Of a DNA stretch of 35,035 bases, positions 15,655 through 23,872 are shown piece after piece (positions within the stretch are counted from its first letter, which is position 1; every line of letters begins with the position of its first letter). A model generated the notes under the pieces. The model did not search any database, was not told where the DNA came from, and saw only the letters and a list, made by a program, of their open reading frames with translations. This DNA is from Hyphomicrobiales bacterium (GTDB lineage Bacteria > Pseudomonadota > Alphaproteobacteria > Rhizobiales > Beijerinckiaceae): positions 1 to 35,035 of the forward strand of contig JANXTB010000060.1 of assembly GCA_025356415.1 (NCBI GenBank). The letters run 5' to 3'. A program made the position numbers and the translations under genes.

Positions 15655-15891
15655 CTAGGATCCAGCAGATCTGACAGCCTTCGCATGCAGCGACACATGC
15701 GTGCGGCCCATGGTGATGTTCTTCTGCGCACGGATCTGCGTGTTGTCATAGGTCCAGCACTCGCCGGAATCATCGAGGAAGACGACCCACAGCAGGTTGA
15801 ACTCGGCGCCATAGTCGATGAGAACGTGAGCGTAACCCTCCCCTCGTGGCGTGATGACGGGAATTGGTGGATTGAGTTGAAGTGTTGACAC
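15655..15891 (-). CDS. Small conserved hypothetical protein (Rhizobiales type)
   Basis: This is a 78-residue protein if begun at GTG 15891 (VSTLQLNPPIPV); an ATG at 15924 would add 11 residues. The core GEGYAHVLIDYGAEFNLLWVVFLDDSGECWTYDNTQIRAQKNITMGR is compact, aromatic and without gaps. From memory it resembles a short conserved protein common in rhizobia and relatives. No function is known. It lies convergent to tRNA-Lys and just outside the dioxygenase operon on the same strand. Confidence 0.75.
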   Translation of the reverse strand: MSTLQLNPPIPVITPRGEGYAHVLIDYGAEFNLLWVVFLDDSGECWTYDNTQIRAQKNITMGRTHVSLHAKAVRSAGS

Positions 15892-15989
15892 GCATGCCTG
15901 CCTGACCCGAGACGCTCCCAGCATCCGTAAAGTCTCAACAGGCCTCTTTGGCGAAGGCGCGTTTCTTCAAATTCTCGCGATGGCCCGCG

Positions 15990-16496
15990 CTAGATGAGGA
16001 AGGTCAGATTGCCGAGTGGCATGTCGCGGTCGAGAAGCAGGACTTTCTTCTCCACGATTTTCGGGCCGTCCGACGACAGAACCAGCAGGTGCTCCATTCT
16101 GGCGACGATCGTGTGCATTTCGCCGAGTCCTGACTGCCGGTAATCGCCAGTCCGCACCTCGTGGATCGTCTGGTTGGAAACGACGACGACCTGTCCATCG
16201 ACTTTGGGTCGCACGCGAACGCTCGAGATCGAATGCAATGTCCGTGAACGCGGGCTTTGCGCGGGGAAGCGCGTCTTCAACAGATGGAACACGCGCTCCT
16301 CGCGGCGAAGCGCATCGTCGCGCACGATCGAGACGGTCTCGTTCGTCGACATGGTCTCGTCGATCGGGATCCAATAGAGCCCGTCCGACGTAAAGAGCTT
16401 GAGCCACTCCTCGAGACGCAGCTCATCGAGCATTTCAGCTTCCTCAATGAGGAAGCATTCGGCGTTCTCGCGCGTGAAGTTCATGTCGCCCGCCAT
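15990..16496 (-). CDS. Aromatic-ring-hydroxylating dioxygenase, beta (small) subunit
   Basis: This 168-residue protein has the length and pattern of small subunits of Rieske non-haem iron dioxygenases: EEAEMLDELRLEEWLKLFTSDGLYWIP, then ALRREERVFHLLKTRFPAQSPRSRTLHSISSVRV, then VVVSNQTIHEVR. The SnoaL/NTF2-like beta subunit stabilises the alpha-3 beta-3 hexamer and affects specificity. The gene begins 4 bases after the alpha-subunit stop. It is the last gene of the leftward operon. Confidence 0.95.
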   Translation of the reverse strand: MAGDMNFTRENAECFLIEEAEMLDELRLEEWLKLFTSDGLYWIPIDETMSTNETVSIVRDDALRREERVFHLLKTRFPAQSPRSRTLHSISSVRVRPKVDGQVVVVSNQTIHEVRTGDYRQSGLGEMHTIVARMEHLLVLSSDGPKIVEKKVLLLDRDMPLGNLTFLI

Positions 16497-16500
16497 GGTT

Positions 16501-17829
16501 TCAGGCCCCCGCCGATTTGGTCATGAGACGGTTCCACTGGCGCCAGTAGCTGCGCTGACAGGCCTCGCTCGAGGGTTGCCCGCGGTAATCGCCGTTCGGT
16601 TGCTTTTCGTCAGTGTCGACGCCGCGTTCGAGCAATAGCCAGTCGACGGCATGCCCCTCGAGCCCGTGCTGGTTGCTCGCAAACATTTCCACATCGTCCG
16701 GCGCGCCATGGCCCGAGGGCGCGTAGAAGCGTTCCTGCGCGTGCAGCATGCCCTGGTTGAACTCGCCAGGCGCGCCTTTCAACTCGAAGGGATAGATGGT
16801 CACTTCGGTGAGGTCGGGCGCGATCGGCCGCCATGTCCGGATCTGCTGGTGGATGATGCCCAGGTTCGGGAAGATGCAACCGATCCCGCGGCCAACGACC
16901 CACTTGAATTCCTCAGCGCCGACCTTGTCCTGAATCGCCTTGTAGTAATCGCCGAAGCGGCCATTCAGGAAGCTTTCGGGCGAAAGCGCAGGCGCATCGA
17001 GAATGCCATGGCCCTGATCGACGCCCCACACATTGCCGCGATAACGCGACTTGCGCATCTCGGACGCCGAGCCGCCGGGATGAAGACCGAAATTGCCAGT
17101 CGCATCGCCGTATTTCGCCTGCAGGTCGATGAAGGCCGTATGCGTGAAGACGAAATGATAATCGTCGACGATGTTTTCCGCCTGGAATTTCCAGTTGCCC
17201 TTGTAGCGGCTGACGAAAGGACGCGAGCGGAACACGATCTCGCCCGACGGCGAGAGGTTGAACCGGCGCTCCAGAAGCAGCTTGGCGCGGCCGAGGAATT
17301 CGTCGAGCGGGACGACGTTTGGATCCATGCAGGCGAAAATCAGCCCGCGGAACATGTCGACTTTCGGCACCTTGTAGAGTCCGGCCGGTTTGTCAAAATG
17401 TTCCGAATAACCGCCCGCCTCCTTGGCGTGCGGAATGGCCACAAGCTTGCCGTCGTTCTGATAGACCCAGCCGTGATACGGGCATTCGAACTGCTGCGCA
17501 TTGCCGCGCAATTCACGGCAGACGACGGCGCCGCGATGGACGCATCGGTTGACCAGCACATTCACATCGCCATTGTCGGCGCGAACGACGATCACCGGCT
17601 GCATCCCGATGTAACTTGTCTTGTAATCGCCGGGGTTGGGGATCTCGGACGTATGCCCGACGAAGATCCAGACGCGGTCGAAGATGTTGCGCATTTCCGC
17701 ATCGAACACCGCGCGATCGTTATACGCGCGGGTATGCACACGGAATTTGTGCGCCTCCTCGAGCACGAGTCCAGAGCTGCCGGCCATCGGCGCAACCTGC
17801 GGAGATGAAGCGGTGCGGGTCTCGGTCAT
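16501..17829 (-). CDS. Aromatic-ring-hydroxylating dioxygenase, alpha (large) subunit
   Basis: This 442-residue catalytic subunit has a Rieske [2Fe-2S] site at C96-x-H98 and C116-x2-H119. The mononuclear iron site is D222-x2-H225-x4-H230 (bridging Asp and two His), with a carboxylate near D378/D379. It adds both atoms of O2 to an aromatic ring to give a cis-dihydrodiol, or hydroxylates salicylate- or benzoate-like acids. The ATG at 17829 follows AGGAGAG; an in-frame GTG at 17844 is less likely. It lies 15 bases beyond the SDR-like gene. No ferredoxin or reductase partner is encoded in the window, so electron donors must come from elsewhere. The C-terminal end resembles salicylate- and benzoate-type subunits by eye only, so the substrate is open. 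Confidence 0.95.
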   Translation of the reverse strand: MTETRTASSPQVAPMAGSSGLVLEEAHKFRVHTRAYNDRAVFDAEMRNIFDRVWIFVGHTSEIPNPGDYKTSYIGMQPVIVVRADNGDVNVLVNRCVHRGAVVCRELRGNAQQFECPYHGWVYQNDGKLVAIPHAKEAGGYSEHFDKPAGLYKVPKVDMFRGLIFACMDPNVVPLDEFLGRAKLLLERRFNLSPSGEIVFRSRPFVSRYKGNWKFQAENIVDDYHFVFTHTAFIDLQAKYGDATGNFGLHPGGSASEMRKSRYRGNVWGVDQGHGILDAPALSPESFLNGRFGDYYKAIQDKVGAEEFKWVVGRGIGCIFPNLGIIHQQIRTWRPIAPDLTEVTIYPFELKGAPGEFNQGMLHAQERFYAPSGHGAPDDVEMFASNQHGLEGHAVDWLLLERGVDTDEKQPNGDYRGQPSSEACQRSYWRQWNRLMTKSAGA

Positions 17830-17844
17830 GGGGCTCTCCTGCAC

Positions 17845-18579
17845 TCAATCCATGAAACGGCCACCGGAGAGATTCATGGTCTCGCCGGTGATGAAAGCGG
17901 CTTCGCGCGATGCGAGAAACAGAACGGCGTGTGCGGCCTCGCCGATGCGCCCGAAGCGGCGCACCGGAATCGCCTTCGCCAGCGCCTCCTGCTCTTCGCG
18001 CTCCAGGATTTGCACCTGCGGTTCGAACAGCGATGTCGCGATGCCGTTGACGGTGACGCCGCTCGGCGCGAGTTCGGCGGCCATCACGCGCGAATAGGCG
18101 AGAAGTCCGCCTTTCGCAGCGGCGAAGGCGCCGACCTTCGTGTGCACGCCGGTTTTGGCGGACATCGAGAACAGGCTGATGATGCGGCCGGAGCCCCGCT
18201 GCGACATGCGCCGTCCGGCCTCCTGCATGATGAGGGCCGGGATGCAGAGTTCATCTTCGACCGTCCGCCTCAACTCGTCGGCGGTCATGGCGAGAATGGT
18301 CGTCTGCCCGACCGGCGGCGCGGCGCAGACGAGCACTTCGATCGGGCCGATGGCGCGTTCGCAGGCGTCGAGCAGCGTTTTCGCGTCGAGTGCGAACGGG
18401 ACCGTCTCGACGAGATCGGGTGCAAGCGCCTTCAAGGCGCCGCCGTGGCGACTGAGTTCGTCCGCGCGATCGACCGCGGCGACATGCGCGCCCGCTGCGA
18501 CGAAACTGCTGACGACAGCTTGCGCAATGGCGCCGGTCGCGTTCAGCACCGCTACTTTCATCCCGGAAAATTCGCTCAT
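17845..18579 (-). CDS. SDR-fold protein lacking the catalytic tyrosine
   Basis: This 244-residue protein follows the SDR fold to the C-terminal EAAFITGETMNLSGGRFMD. However, the catalytic YxxxK is FAAAK: codon TTC (complement of 18124-18126) gives F152, while K156 is intact. The glycine-rich cofactor loop is also degraded (VLNATGAIAQAV instead of TGxxxGxG). It may be a non-catalytic SDR or have an altered mechanism. The ATG overlaps the stop of the GntR gene by 4 bases (ATGA), suggesting translational coupling, and the dioxygenase genes follow. In similar loci an SDR oxidises the cis-dihydrodiol to the catechol; whether this one can is doubtful. Confidence 0.9.
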   Translation of the reverse strand: MSEFSGMKVAVLNATGAIAQAVVSSFVAAGAHVAAVDRADELSRHGGALKALAPDLVETVPFALDAKTLLDACERAIGPIEVLVCAAPPVGQTTILAMTADELRRTVEDELCIPALIMQEAGRRMSQRGSGRIISLFSMSAKTGVHTKVGAFAAAKGGLLAYSRVMAAELAPSGVTVNGIATSLFEPQVQILEREEQEALAKAIPVRRFGRIGEAAHAVLFLASREAAFITGETMNLSGGRFMD

Positions 18580-19427
18580 TTGCCGTTCACTCCCTTTCGA
18601 GCAAGCGAGGCGCCTTTTTGTCTTGGAACCGGGCCATCGCCGACGACGCTCAGCACCGAAGATGCGCCTCCATAGGCCGGCGGTCCCATTTTCGCGAGCG
18701 CATGCCGAATGGCGCGCGGCTCGTAATCGGGCGCGACGAAGCCGATCACGGCCAGCGCCGTACGGCCAAGATGACGCGAGGCGACAAACACCGCCTCATC
18801 CGTGGAGCGCCGCATGTAGGCCTGCAGCAGCGCGCCGTGCTCGTCACGCGCGAAGCCCGCATTGGCCGCCGACACCTGATACATTTTTCGAACGCGTTCG
18901 CAGCAATCGAATTGCTGCAGAACAGCGCGGCGCACGCCCTCACCCGCGTATTTCATCGCCATCAATTTGAAGTTCGCGAGATGCCGGTCATGACGCTGCG
19001 GGTCGCTGATCACGCATGTCCAGTCGATCGCGCGCGAGGCCGCCTGCAATTCTTCCAGATCATCGTCCGTCATGCGCGGCACGCTCAGCTCGACCGCCAT
19101 GCTCTCCAGAAAAATGCGCGTCGAATAAATTGCGTCGAGTTCGTCGGGCGTGATGGAGGTGACGCGCATCCGGCGATTGCGCTCTGCGTCGAGCAAGCCT
19201 TCCGCCTGCAGTCTGCGAAGCGCCTCGCGGATCGGCGTGCGGCTGACGCCGAGGCGCCGCGTAAGCTCGAGCTGGCTGACCGCGCTTCCCGACGGCAAAG
19301 CGCCTTCGATAATCAGCCGCTTGATGGTTGAATAGACAGAGCTGTAATCGCGCGACGCCTCGGCCGCAGGCGCCCCGTCCCGCTCTTCGCCACCCCGTCC
19401 GCCCGATGCGCTGCGCGCTCTCGCCAT
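18576..19427 (-). CDS. GntR family transcriptional regulator with FCD domain
   Basis: This 283-residue regulator has an N-terminal winged helix-turn-helix (about residues 28-90: IKRLIIEGALPSG ... LTRRLGVSRTPIREALRRLQAEGLL) and a C-terminal FCD ligand-binding helical domain. FCD proteins bind carboxylate ligands, often through a metal site made by Asp and His residues, such as RHDRHLANF. The C-terminus has an unusual Gly/Ser/Arg-rich tail (GGASSVLSVVGDGPVPRQKG). It leads the leftward dioxygenase operon and is divergent from the PrpD operon; three similar 9-base boxes in the gap fit a GntR operator. It probably represses both operons and is relieved by the pathway substrate. Confidence 0.95.
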   Translation of the reverse strand: MARARSASGGRGGEERDGAPAAEASRDYSSVYSTIKRLIIEGALPSGSAVSQLELTRRLGVSRTPIREALRRLQAEGLLDAERNRRMRVTSITPDELDAIYSTRIFLESMAVELSVPRMTDDDLEELQAASRAIDWTCVISDPQRHDRHLANFKLMAMKYAGEGVRRAVLQQFDCCERVRKMYQVSAANAGFARDEHGALLQAYMRRSTDEAVFVASRHLGRTALAVIGFVAPDYEPRAIRHALAKMGPPAYGGASSVLSVVGDGPVPRQKGASLARKGVNGK

Positions 19428-19456
19428 GAGCCTGATCCTGACCCTCGTTCAGGACA

Positions 19457-19485
19457 AAAGTGTATCCAATCTTTGATGTTGTCCA
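19457..19485 (-). promoter_or_regulatory. Possible leftward promoter of the GntR/dioxygenase operon with operator box 1
   Basis: On the minus strand TGGACA (19485-19480) and CACTTT (19462-19457) are 17 bases apart. The box TTGGATACA (plus-strand TGTATCCAA at 19461-19469) lies within the spacer and at the edge of the -10. The -10 is poor, so the promoter is weakly supported, but the box repeats elsewhere in the gap. Confidence 0.35.
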
Positions 19486-19510
19486 GCGAATTCGGCGCGG
19501 CCGATGCTGA

Positions 19511-19519
19511 CGTATCCAG
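19511..19519. promoter_or_regulatory. GntR operator-like box 2
   Basis: CGTATCCAG matches the shared core GTATCCA seen at 19461 and 19580. It lies mid-gap between the two divergent operons. Shared boxes in a regulator's own divergent promoter region are typical of autoregulated GntR systems. Confidence 0.4.
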
Positions 19520-19573
19520 CAAAAACAGGGCTTATTCCTCGCCTTTCGCGCGTTCCGCCTTTTCCAACCCGCG

Positions 19574-19602
19574 TTGACCTGTATCCATATCGCTGCTAGC
19601 TT
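19574..19602 (+). promoter_or_regulatory. Possible rightward promoter of the PrpD operon with operator box 3
   Basis: TTGACC (19574-19579) and TAGCTT (19597-19602) are 17 bases apart, the spacing of a sigma-70 promoter. The box TGTATCCAT (19580-19588) fills the start of the spacer, so a bound repressor would block RNA polymerase. The transcript would begin near 19609, about 23 bases before the GTG start at 19632. Confidence 0.5.
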
Positions 19603-19631
19603 TTTTGCCAGACCAGCGATACGGAGGCTCC

Positions 19632-21077
19632 GTGAACGCGATAGGAAAAGACGTTTCCTGGAAGGACGACATCGCCGATCGCCTCGCGGCTTTCGCGCTC
19701 GCGCGTTCTGCAAAAATCGAGCCTCACCTTCTCGACGGCGCCAAATTCGTGCTGGTCGATACGATCGCGGTCGGCCTCGGCGCATTCCATCATCCAGCCG
19801 CGCAGAACGCGCGTCGCTATCTCGAATTCTTTCCCGGCGATCCGTCAGGCGCCGCTGTCTGGGGCACGCGATTGCGCGCGACGCCCGACAAGGCGACCTT
19901 GGCCAATGGCGTTCTGTTGCGCTGCTACGACTACAATGACGTCATGCTCGGCGCCAAAGGCGCTGGCCATCCGAGCGACATGATCGCCGCCCTCATCGCG
20001 CTCTGCGATTGGCGCGACATCAGCGGGCTCGAACTTCTGGAAGCCATCGTCGTCGGCTACGAAGTCGCTGAAGCGCTGTTCGACATTGCGCCGGCGGAAG
20101 CGAGCGGATGGGATCATGCGAATGTCTCGGCGATCGGCGCGACCTGCGCGATCGGCCGCTTGATGAACCTCTCGCACGACCAGATGTGCGAAGCTCTGGG
20201 CATTGCGGCGATCCAGCACGTGCAGAGCAACGAGATCGAATCGAGCGCCCTCAATCGGCGCGGCGATCTCACCATGTGGAAGCGCTTTCATGGCGCCGAC
20301 GCCATGCGGCATGCGCTCGACTCCTGCCTGCTCTCAGCCGCGGGCGCCGAGGGGCCGGTGCGTCCCTTCCGCGGCAAACTCGGCTTCCTGAAGATCTTCG
20401 GAGTCACCGGAGACCCTGCGGATTATCTTGAAGAACGCCTGCGCCCCGGCCGTTTCGCGGGTTCGGTGCATCACACCAATTTCAAGCGGTGGCCAGTCGG
20501 CTCGCGCGCGCAAAGTGCGATTGCCTCGGCGCTGCATGCGCGCGCGCAGGCTGAGGGAGCGCCCATCGCCAGCGTTCACGTGCGCACGGAACCCGGCGTC
20601 TACGAGCATCTTGTCGCGATCCGGCAGGATCCCTGGCGGCCCGTCTCGCGCGAGACGGCGGATCATTCCCTGCCCTATATCGTCGGCGCCGCAGCGCTCG
20701 ACGGCTATGTGAATGTCGACAGCTTCGATCTCTCCAAGGTGGAGGATCCGGAACGTGCGAAATTCATCGCCGGGTGCGTGACGATCGAAGCGGTCGACAC
20801 ACTCGAAGGCGGCGCGAAATCCGCAGGACGCCATCTCGCGGAAGTGGAAGTCACGACCACTGACGGGCGCCGATTCAAGGGCGCGGTCGCGCCGGGTCCG
20901 GGCCACAAAGACAACCCCTTCACATTCGCGGACCTTGAGCAGAAGCTGCTCGAGAATGGCGCGCCGCTGCTTGGCGAAGAGCGCACGCGCGACGTGTTCG
21001 AGCTCATGACGAAAATGGACTCCATCAGCGTCAAGAGTCTCGCGGCGCAGCTCATGACGGACGAGACGCATTCCTGA
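19632..21077 (+). CDS. MmgE/PrpD family protein
   Basis: This 481-residue protein fits the MmgE/PrpD fold (2-methylcitrate dehydratase, cis-aconitate decarboxylase, iminodisuccinate epimerase). Typical segments are DTIAVGLGA, RCYDYND, AGHPSDMIAALIAL and HHTNFKRWPVGSRAQSA. These enzymes dehydrate, decarboxylate or isomerise carboxylic acids. The GTG at 19632 is chosen because ACGGAGG precedes it; the only upstream in-frame start is a poor TTG at 19605. It is the first gene of the rightward operon divergent from the GntR gene. It probably acts on a late acid of the pathway; the exact reaction is unknown. Confidence 0.9.
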   Translation: MNAIGKDVSWKDDIADRLAAFALARSAKIEPHLLDGAKFVLVDTIAVGLGAFHHPAAQNARRYLEFFPGDPSGAAVWGTRLRATPDKATLANGVLLRCYDYNDVMLGAKGAGHPSDMIAALIALCDWRDISGLELLEAIVVGYEVAEALFDIAPAEASGWDHANVSAIGATCAIGRLMNLSHDQMCEALGIAAIQHVQSNEIESSALNRRGDLTMWKRFHGADAMRHALDSCLLSAAGAEGPVRPFRGKLGFLKIFGVTGDPADYLEERLRPGRFAGSVHHTNFKRWPVGSRAQSAIASALHARAQAEGAPIASVHVRTEPGVYEHLVAIRQDPWRPVSRETADHSLPYIVGAAALDGYVNVDSFDLSKVEDPERAKFIAGCVTIEAVDTLEGGAKSAGRHLAEVEVTTTDGRRFKGAVAPGPGHKDNPFTFADLEQKLLENGAPLLGEERTRDVFELMTKMDSISVKSLAAQLMTDETHS

Positions 21078-21109
21078 CGACGGCGAACATGCTTTGGAAA
21101 GGACGCTGA

Positions 21110-21907
21110 ATGGCGACGGCGATTGACCTCAGGAAGAAATGGTCGGACGGAGCGTCGGCGCTCGGCGCCTTCGCCACCATTCCTTCAGCCTTCAGCATCG
21201 AACTGATGTGCGTCCCCGGCGTCGATTACGTCTGCATCGACCAGCAACATGGGCTGATCGATTATGCGGACATGCTGAACATGATGCGCGCGGCGGAGCT
21301 GAACGGCGTGACGCCTTTCACGCGTGTGCCCGCCAATGAAAGCTGGATGATCGGCAAGGCGCTCGACGCCGGCATTCAGGGCGTCATCGTTCCGATGGTC
21401 AACAATCGCGAGGAAGCCGCGAAGGCCGTCGCCGCGTGCCGATATGGCAAGGGCGCCACGCGATCCTACGGGCCCTTGCGCGCATCCATGGTGATGAAGA
21501 GCCGCGACATTTCCGTGGTCGGCGATCAAGTGCTCTGCTTCGTGATGGTTGAGACGCGCGACGGCGTCGACAATGTCGAGGAGATCGCATCGACCCCAGG
21601 CCTCGATGGTATTTACATCGGCCCCGCCGATCTCGCGCTCGGCCTTGGGCTGGCGCCCGATCTCGACAAGGAAGAGCCCGAACATGTCGCGGCGGTCGAA
21701 GCGATCCTGCGCGCCTGCGAGCGAAACAAGATCATCCCAGGCATTCAGTGCGGATCCGGAAAAGCCGCTCGCAAGCAGGTCGAACGCGGATTTCGCATGG
21801 TCACCTATTTCAAGGACTCGGCCGCGCTTTCGAGCGCTGCGGAACAGGAACTCGTCGTTGCGCGCGGAACCGTGTCAGGCGAACAAAGTCCCAAGGGATA
21901 TGTGTAA
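21110..21907 (+). CDS. HpcH/HpaI family aldolase
   Basis: This 265-residue class II pyruvate aldolase has the family's catalytic set. H47 is in CIDQQHGLID, R72 in TRVPAN, E148 in VMVETRDG and D174 in IGPADLALGLG (compare H45, R70, E149 and D175 of E. coli HpaI). The Glu and Asp hold the divalent metal. HpaI-type enzymes split 4-hydroxy-2-ketoacids to pyruvate and an aldehyde at the end of meta-cleavage pathways. It starts 32 bases after the PrpD-like gene, with GGAAAGGACG before the ATG. In this cluster it would release central metabolites from the ring-cleavage product. Confidence 0.93.
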   Translation: MATAIDLRKKWSDGASALGAFATIPSAFSIELMCVPGVDYVCIDQQHGLIDYADMLNMMRAAELNGVTPFTRVPANESWMIGKALDAGIQGVIVPMVNNREEAAKAVAACRYGKGATRSYGPLRASMVMKSRDISVVGDQVLCFVMVETRDGVDNVEEIASTPGLDGIYIGPADLALGLGLAPDLDKEEPEHVAAVEAILRACERNKIIPGIQCGSGKAARKQVERGFRMVTYFKDSAALSSAAEQELVVARGTVSGEQSPKGYV

Positions 21908-21943
21908 TGCGCCGCTCGGCGACATGAGCTTCAGGAGGACAGC

Positions 21944-22996
21944 GTGAAAACCACACGTCGCGCATTGCTGGGGGCCGGCGCCCTCGTCGGTCTCGGATTT
22001 CCCTATGTGGCCCGAAGCCAATCGCTTCCGCTCGTGCGGTTTGCAGGCGCGGCTCCTGTGCCGCGCCCCGATCATGCCTGGATGAATCTCGGCATTCCGA
22101 TGGGCTATTACGAGAAGCTCGGTTTCCGCGGCGAATATCTGCCGACGGCTGGATCGGCAGCCGCCGTTCAACTCGTCCTGTCGGGCGCGGCGGAGGTCGC
22201 CAATTCGGGCTTCCTCGAACTGATATCGATGAAGCAGCGCCAAGCCTTGCCGGTTCACATGTTTTATAGCCAGGAACGATCGAGCTCGTACCAGATCATC
22301 GTCATGCCCGACAGCCCGGTGAAGTCGGTCGCCGACCTCAAGGGCAAAACCATCGGCGTCCCTTCGCTCGCATCCGGCGCGGTGGCTTTTGCGCGCGGCA
22401 TGCTGAAGCGCGAGAACGTCGATCCGAAGGACGTCACGCTCTTGCCGATCGGCGTTGGCCCGCAAGCGCTCGCAGCGCTTCGCTCGAAGCAGGTCGATGC
22501 GATCAGCATCTTCCTCGGCTCGATCGCCGCGATGGAGAGCATGGGCCAGAAGTTCCGCTTCTTCACCGCCAAGATCGCCGGAGCCGGCATGGTCATGCGC
22601 GACGATTTCGTCGCCAAGAATCGCGATCTCGCGGTGCGCATCTTCAAGGGCCTGGTTCTCAACCAGCGCATCATGGAGATGAATCCCGACGCAGTGGTGC
22701 GCGCCTATTTCAAGCAGTACGGACAGCCTAATGGTGATCCGCAACAGGTCCTGCGCGAGAATGCGCATCTGGTGAAGCGCACGTCGGAAGTCTTCCAGCA
22801 ACCCGATGAAAACTTGCCGTGGGGCCTCTACACCGCCGACGAGTGGACGCGTCTCCGTGATTTTTTCGCCGGCGACGAAAGCCTCATTCCCGCAGCCGCG
22901 AAACTCTCCGACTTTTATGACGGCTCTCTCGTCGAAGAGGGCAACAAGGTGGATATGCAAATGGCGGAAGCCGCGATCAAGCCGTTCGCGAGCTGA
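21944..22996 (+). CDS. NitT/TauT-type ABC substrate-binding protein (Tat-exported)
   Basis: This 350-residue periplasmic receptor starts MKTTRRALLGAGALVGLGF, with twin arginines and a hydrophobic core that suggest Tat export. The body follows the ThiY/SsuA/NMT1 pattern: HAWMNLGIPMGYYEKLGFRGEY, PTAGSAAAVQLVLSGAAEVANSG and SVADLKGKTIGVPSLASG. The GTG at 21944 is the start, preceded by AGGAGGACA. Relatives take up sulfonates, nitrate, pyrimidine precursors or aromatic acids such as phthalate. The ATPase and permease genes follow directly, so this is a complete importer. Confidence 0.93.
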   Translation: MKTTRRALLGAGALVGLGFPYVARSQSLPLVRFAGAAPVPRPDHAWMNLGIPMGYYEKLGFRGEYLPTAGSAAAVQLVLSGAAEVANSGFLELISMKQRQALPVHMFYSQERSSSYQIIVMPDSPVKSVADLKGKTIGVPSLASGAVAFARGMLKRENVDPKDVTLLPIGVGPQALAALRSKQVDAISIFLGSIAAMESMGQKFRFFTAKIAGAGMVMRDDFVAKNRDLAVRIFKGLVLNQRIMEMNPDAVVRAYFKQYGQPNGDPQQVLRENAHLVKRTSEVFQQPDENLPWGLYTADEWTRLRDFFAGDESLIPAAAKLSDFYDGSLVEEGNKVDMQMAEAAIKPFAS

Positions 22997-23034
22997 TCGC
23001 GATACGCGTCTGATGTCGGCAAGGTGGGTGTCGA

Positions 23035-23862
23035 ATGGTTGATATGATGTCAGGGGCGCGTGTCATGCCGGAGTCCGGCCCTATGGTCGAGACGTCGAAG
23101 GAGAGCCTCTCCATTCAGGATCTCGGCCTCATCTATCAGACGAGCGCCGGGCCTATCGAGGCGTTGCGCGGCGTCTCTCTCGACGTGCGCGACGGCGAGT
23201 TCATCTCCATCATCGGACCGAGCGGCTGCGGCAAGAGCAGCCTTCTCAAACTAGTGCTTGGATTGCAGGACGCGACGCGCGGCGAGATCCGCATCGCCGG
23301 CGTTCCCGTCAAAGGTCCGAGCCGCAACGCGGGCGGCGTGTTTCAATCTCCCGTGCTCCTGCCGTGGCGCACGATTCTGGAAAACGTGCTGCTGCCCGTC
23401 GATGTCATGAAGATCGACCGCAAGACCGCCATGGACAGGGCGAACGAACTTCTGAAACTCGTCGGGCTCGGCGGGTTCGAGACGCGTTACCCATTCGAAT
23501 TGTCCGGCGGCATGCAGCAACGCGCGGCGATCGTGCGCGCCCTGGTGCACGATCCGCGCCTGCTCATCATGGATGAACCCTTCGCGGCGCTCGACGCGCT
23601 GACGCGCGAGCAATTGTCGGCCGAGGTGCAGCGGCTCTGGCTCGAGAGCGGCAAGACGATCGTCTTCATCACGCATTCGATCAACGAGGCGGTGTTTCTG
23701 TCCGACCGCATCATCGTGATGTCTGCGCGACCGGGACGGATCGTGGCCGAATACAAGAACCCCTTCCCGCGTCCGCGCACTTTCGCCGACATGGGTTCGC
23801 CGGAACTCGCGTCGCTGATGATAGACATTCGCGAGAGCCTCGACCGCGCGAGTGCGACTTGA
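23035..23862 (+). CDS. ABC transporter ATP-binding protein (NitT/TauT type)
   Basis: This 275-residue ATPase has Walker A GPSGCGKSS, Q-loop VFQSPVLLPW, signature LSGGMQQR, Walker B LLIMDEPF, D-loop ALDALTRE and H-loop FITHS. It powers the importer with the receptor upstream and the permease downstream. It begins 38 bases after the receptor gene; AAGGTGG lies before the ATG at 23035. The N-terminal 25 residues are a non-conserved extension and an internal ATG is possible. Confidence 0.95.
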   Translation: MVDMMSGARVMPESGPMVETSKESLSIQDLGLIYQTSAGPIEALRGVSLDVRDGEFISIIGPSGCGKSSLLKLVLGLQDATRGEIRIAGVPVKGPSRNAGGVFQSPVLLPWRTILENVLLPVDVMKIDRKTAMDRANELLKLVGLGGFETRYPFELSGGMQQRAAIVRALVHDPRLLIMDEPFAALDALTREQLSAEVQRLWLESGKTIVFITHSINEAVFLSDRIIVMSARPGRIVAEYKNPFPRPRTFADMGSPELASLMIDIRESLDRASAT

Positions 23863-23872
23863 AAGGCCGGAC

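Noticed and set aside
19605-19631. TTG start for the PrpD-like protein at 19605
   Set aside because: The GTG at 19632 has ACGGAGG at good spacing, and TTG 19605 would lie upstream of or at the expected transcription start.
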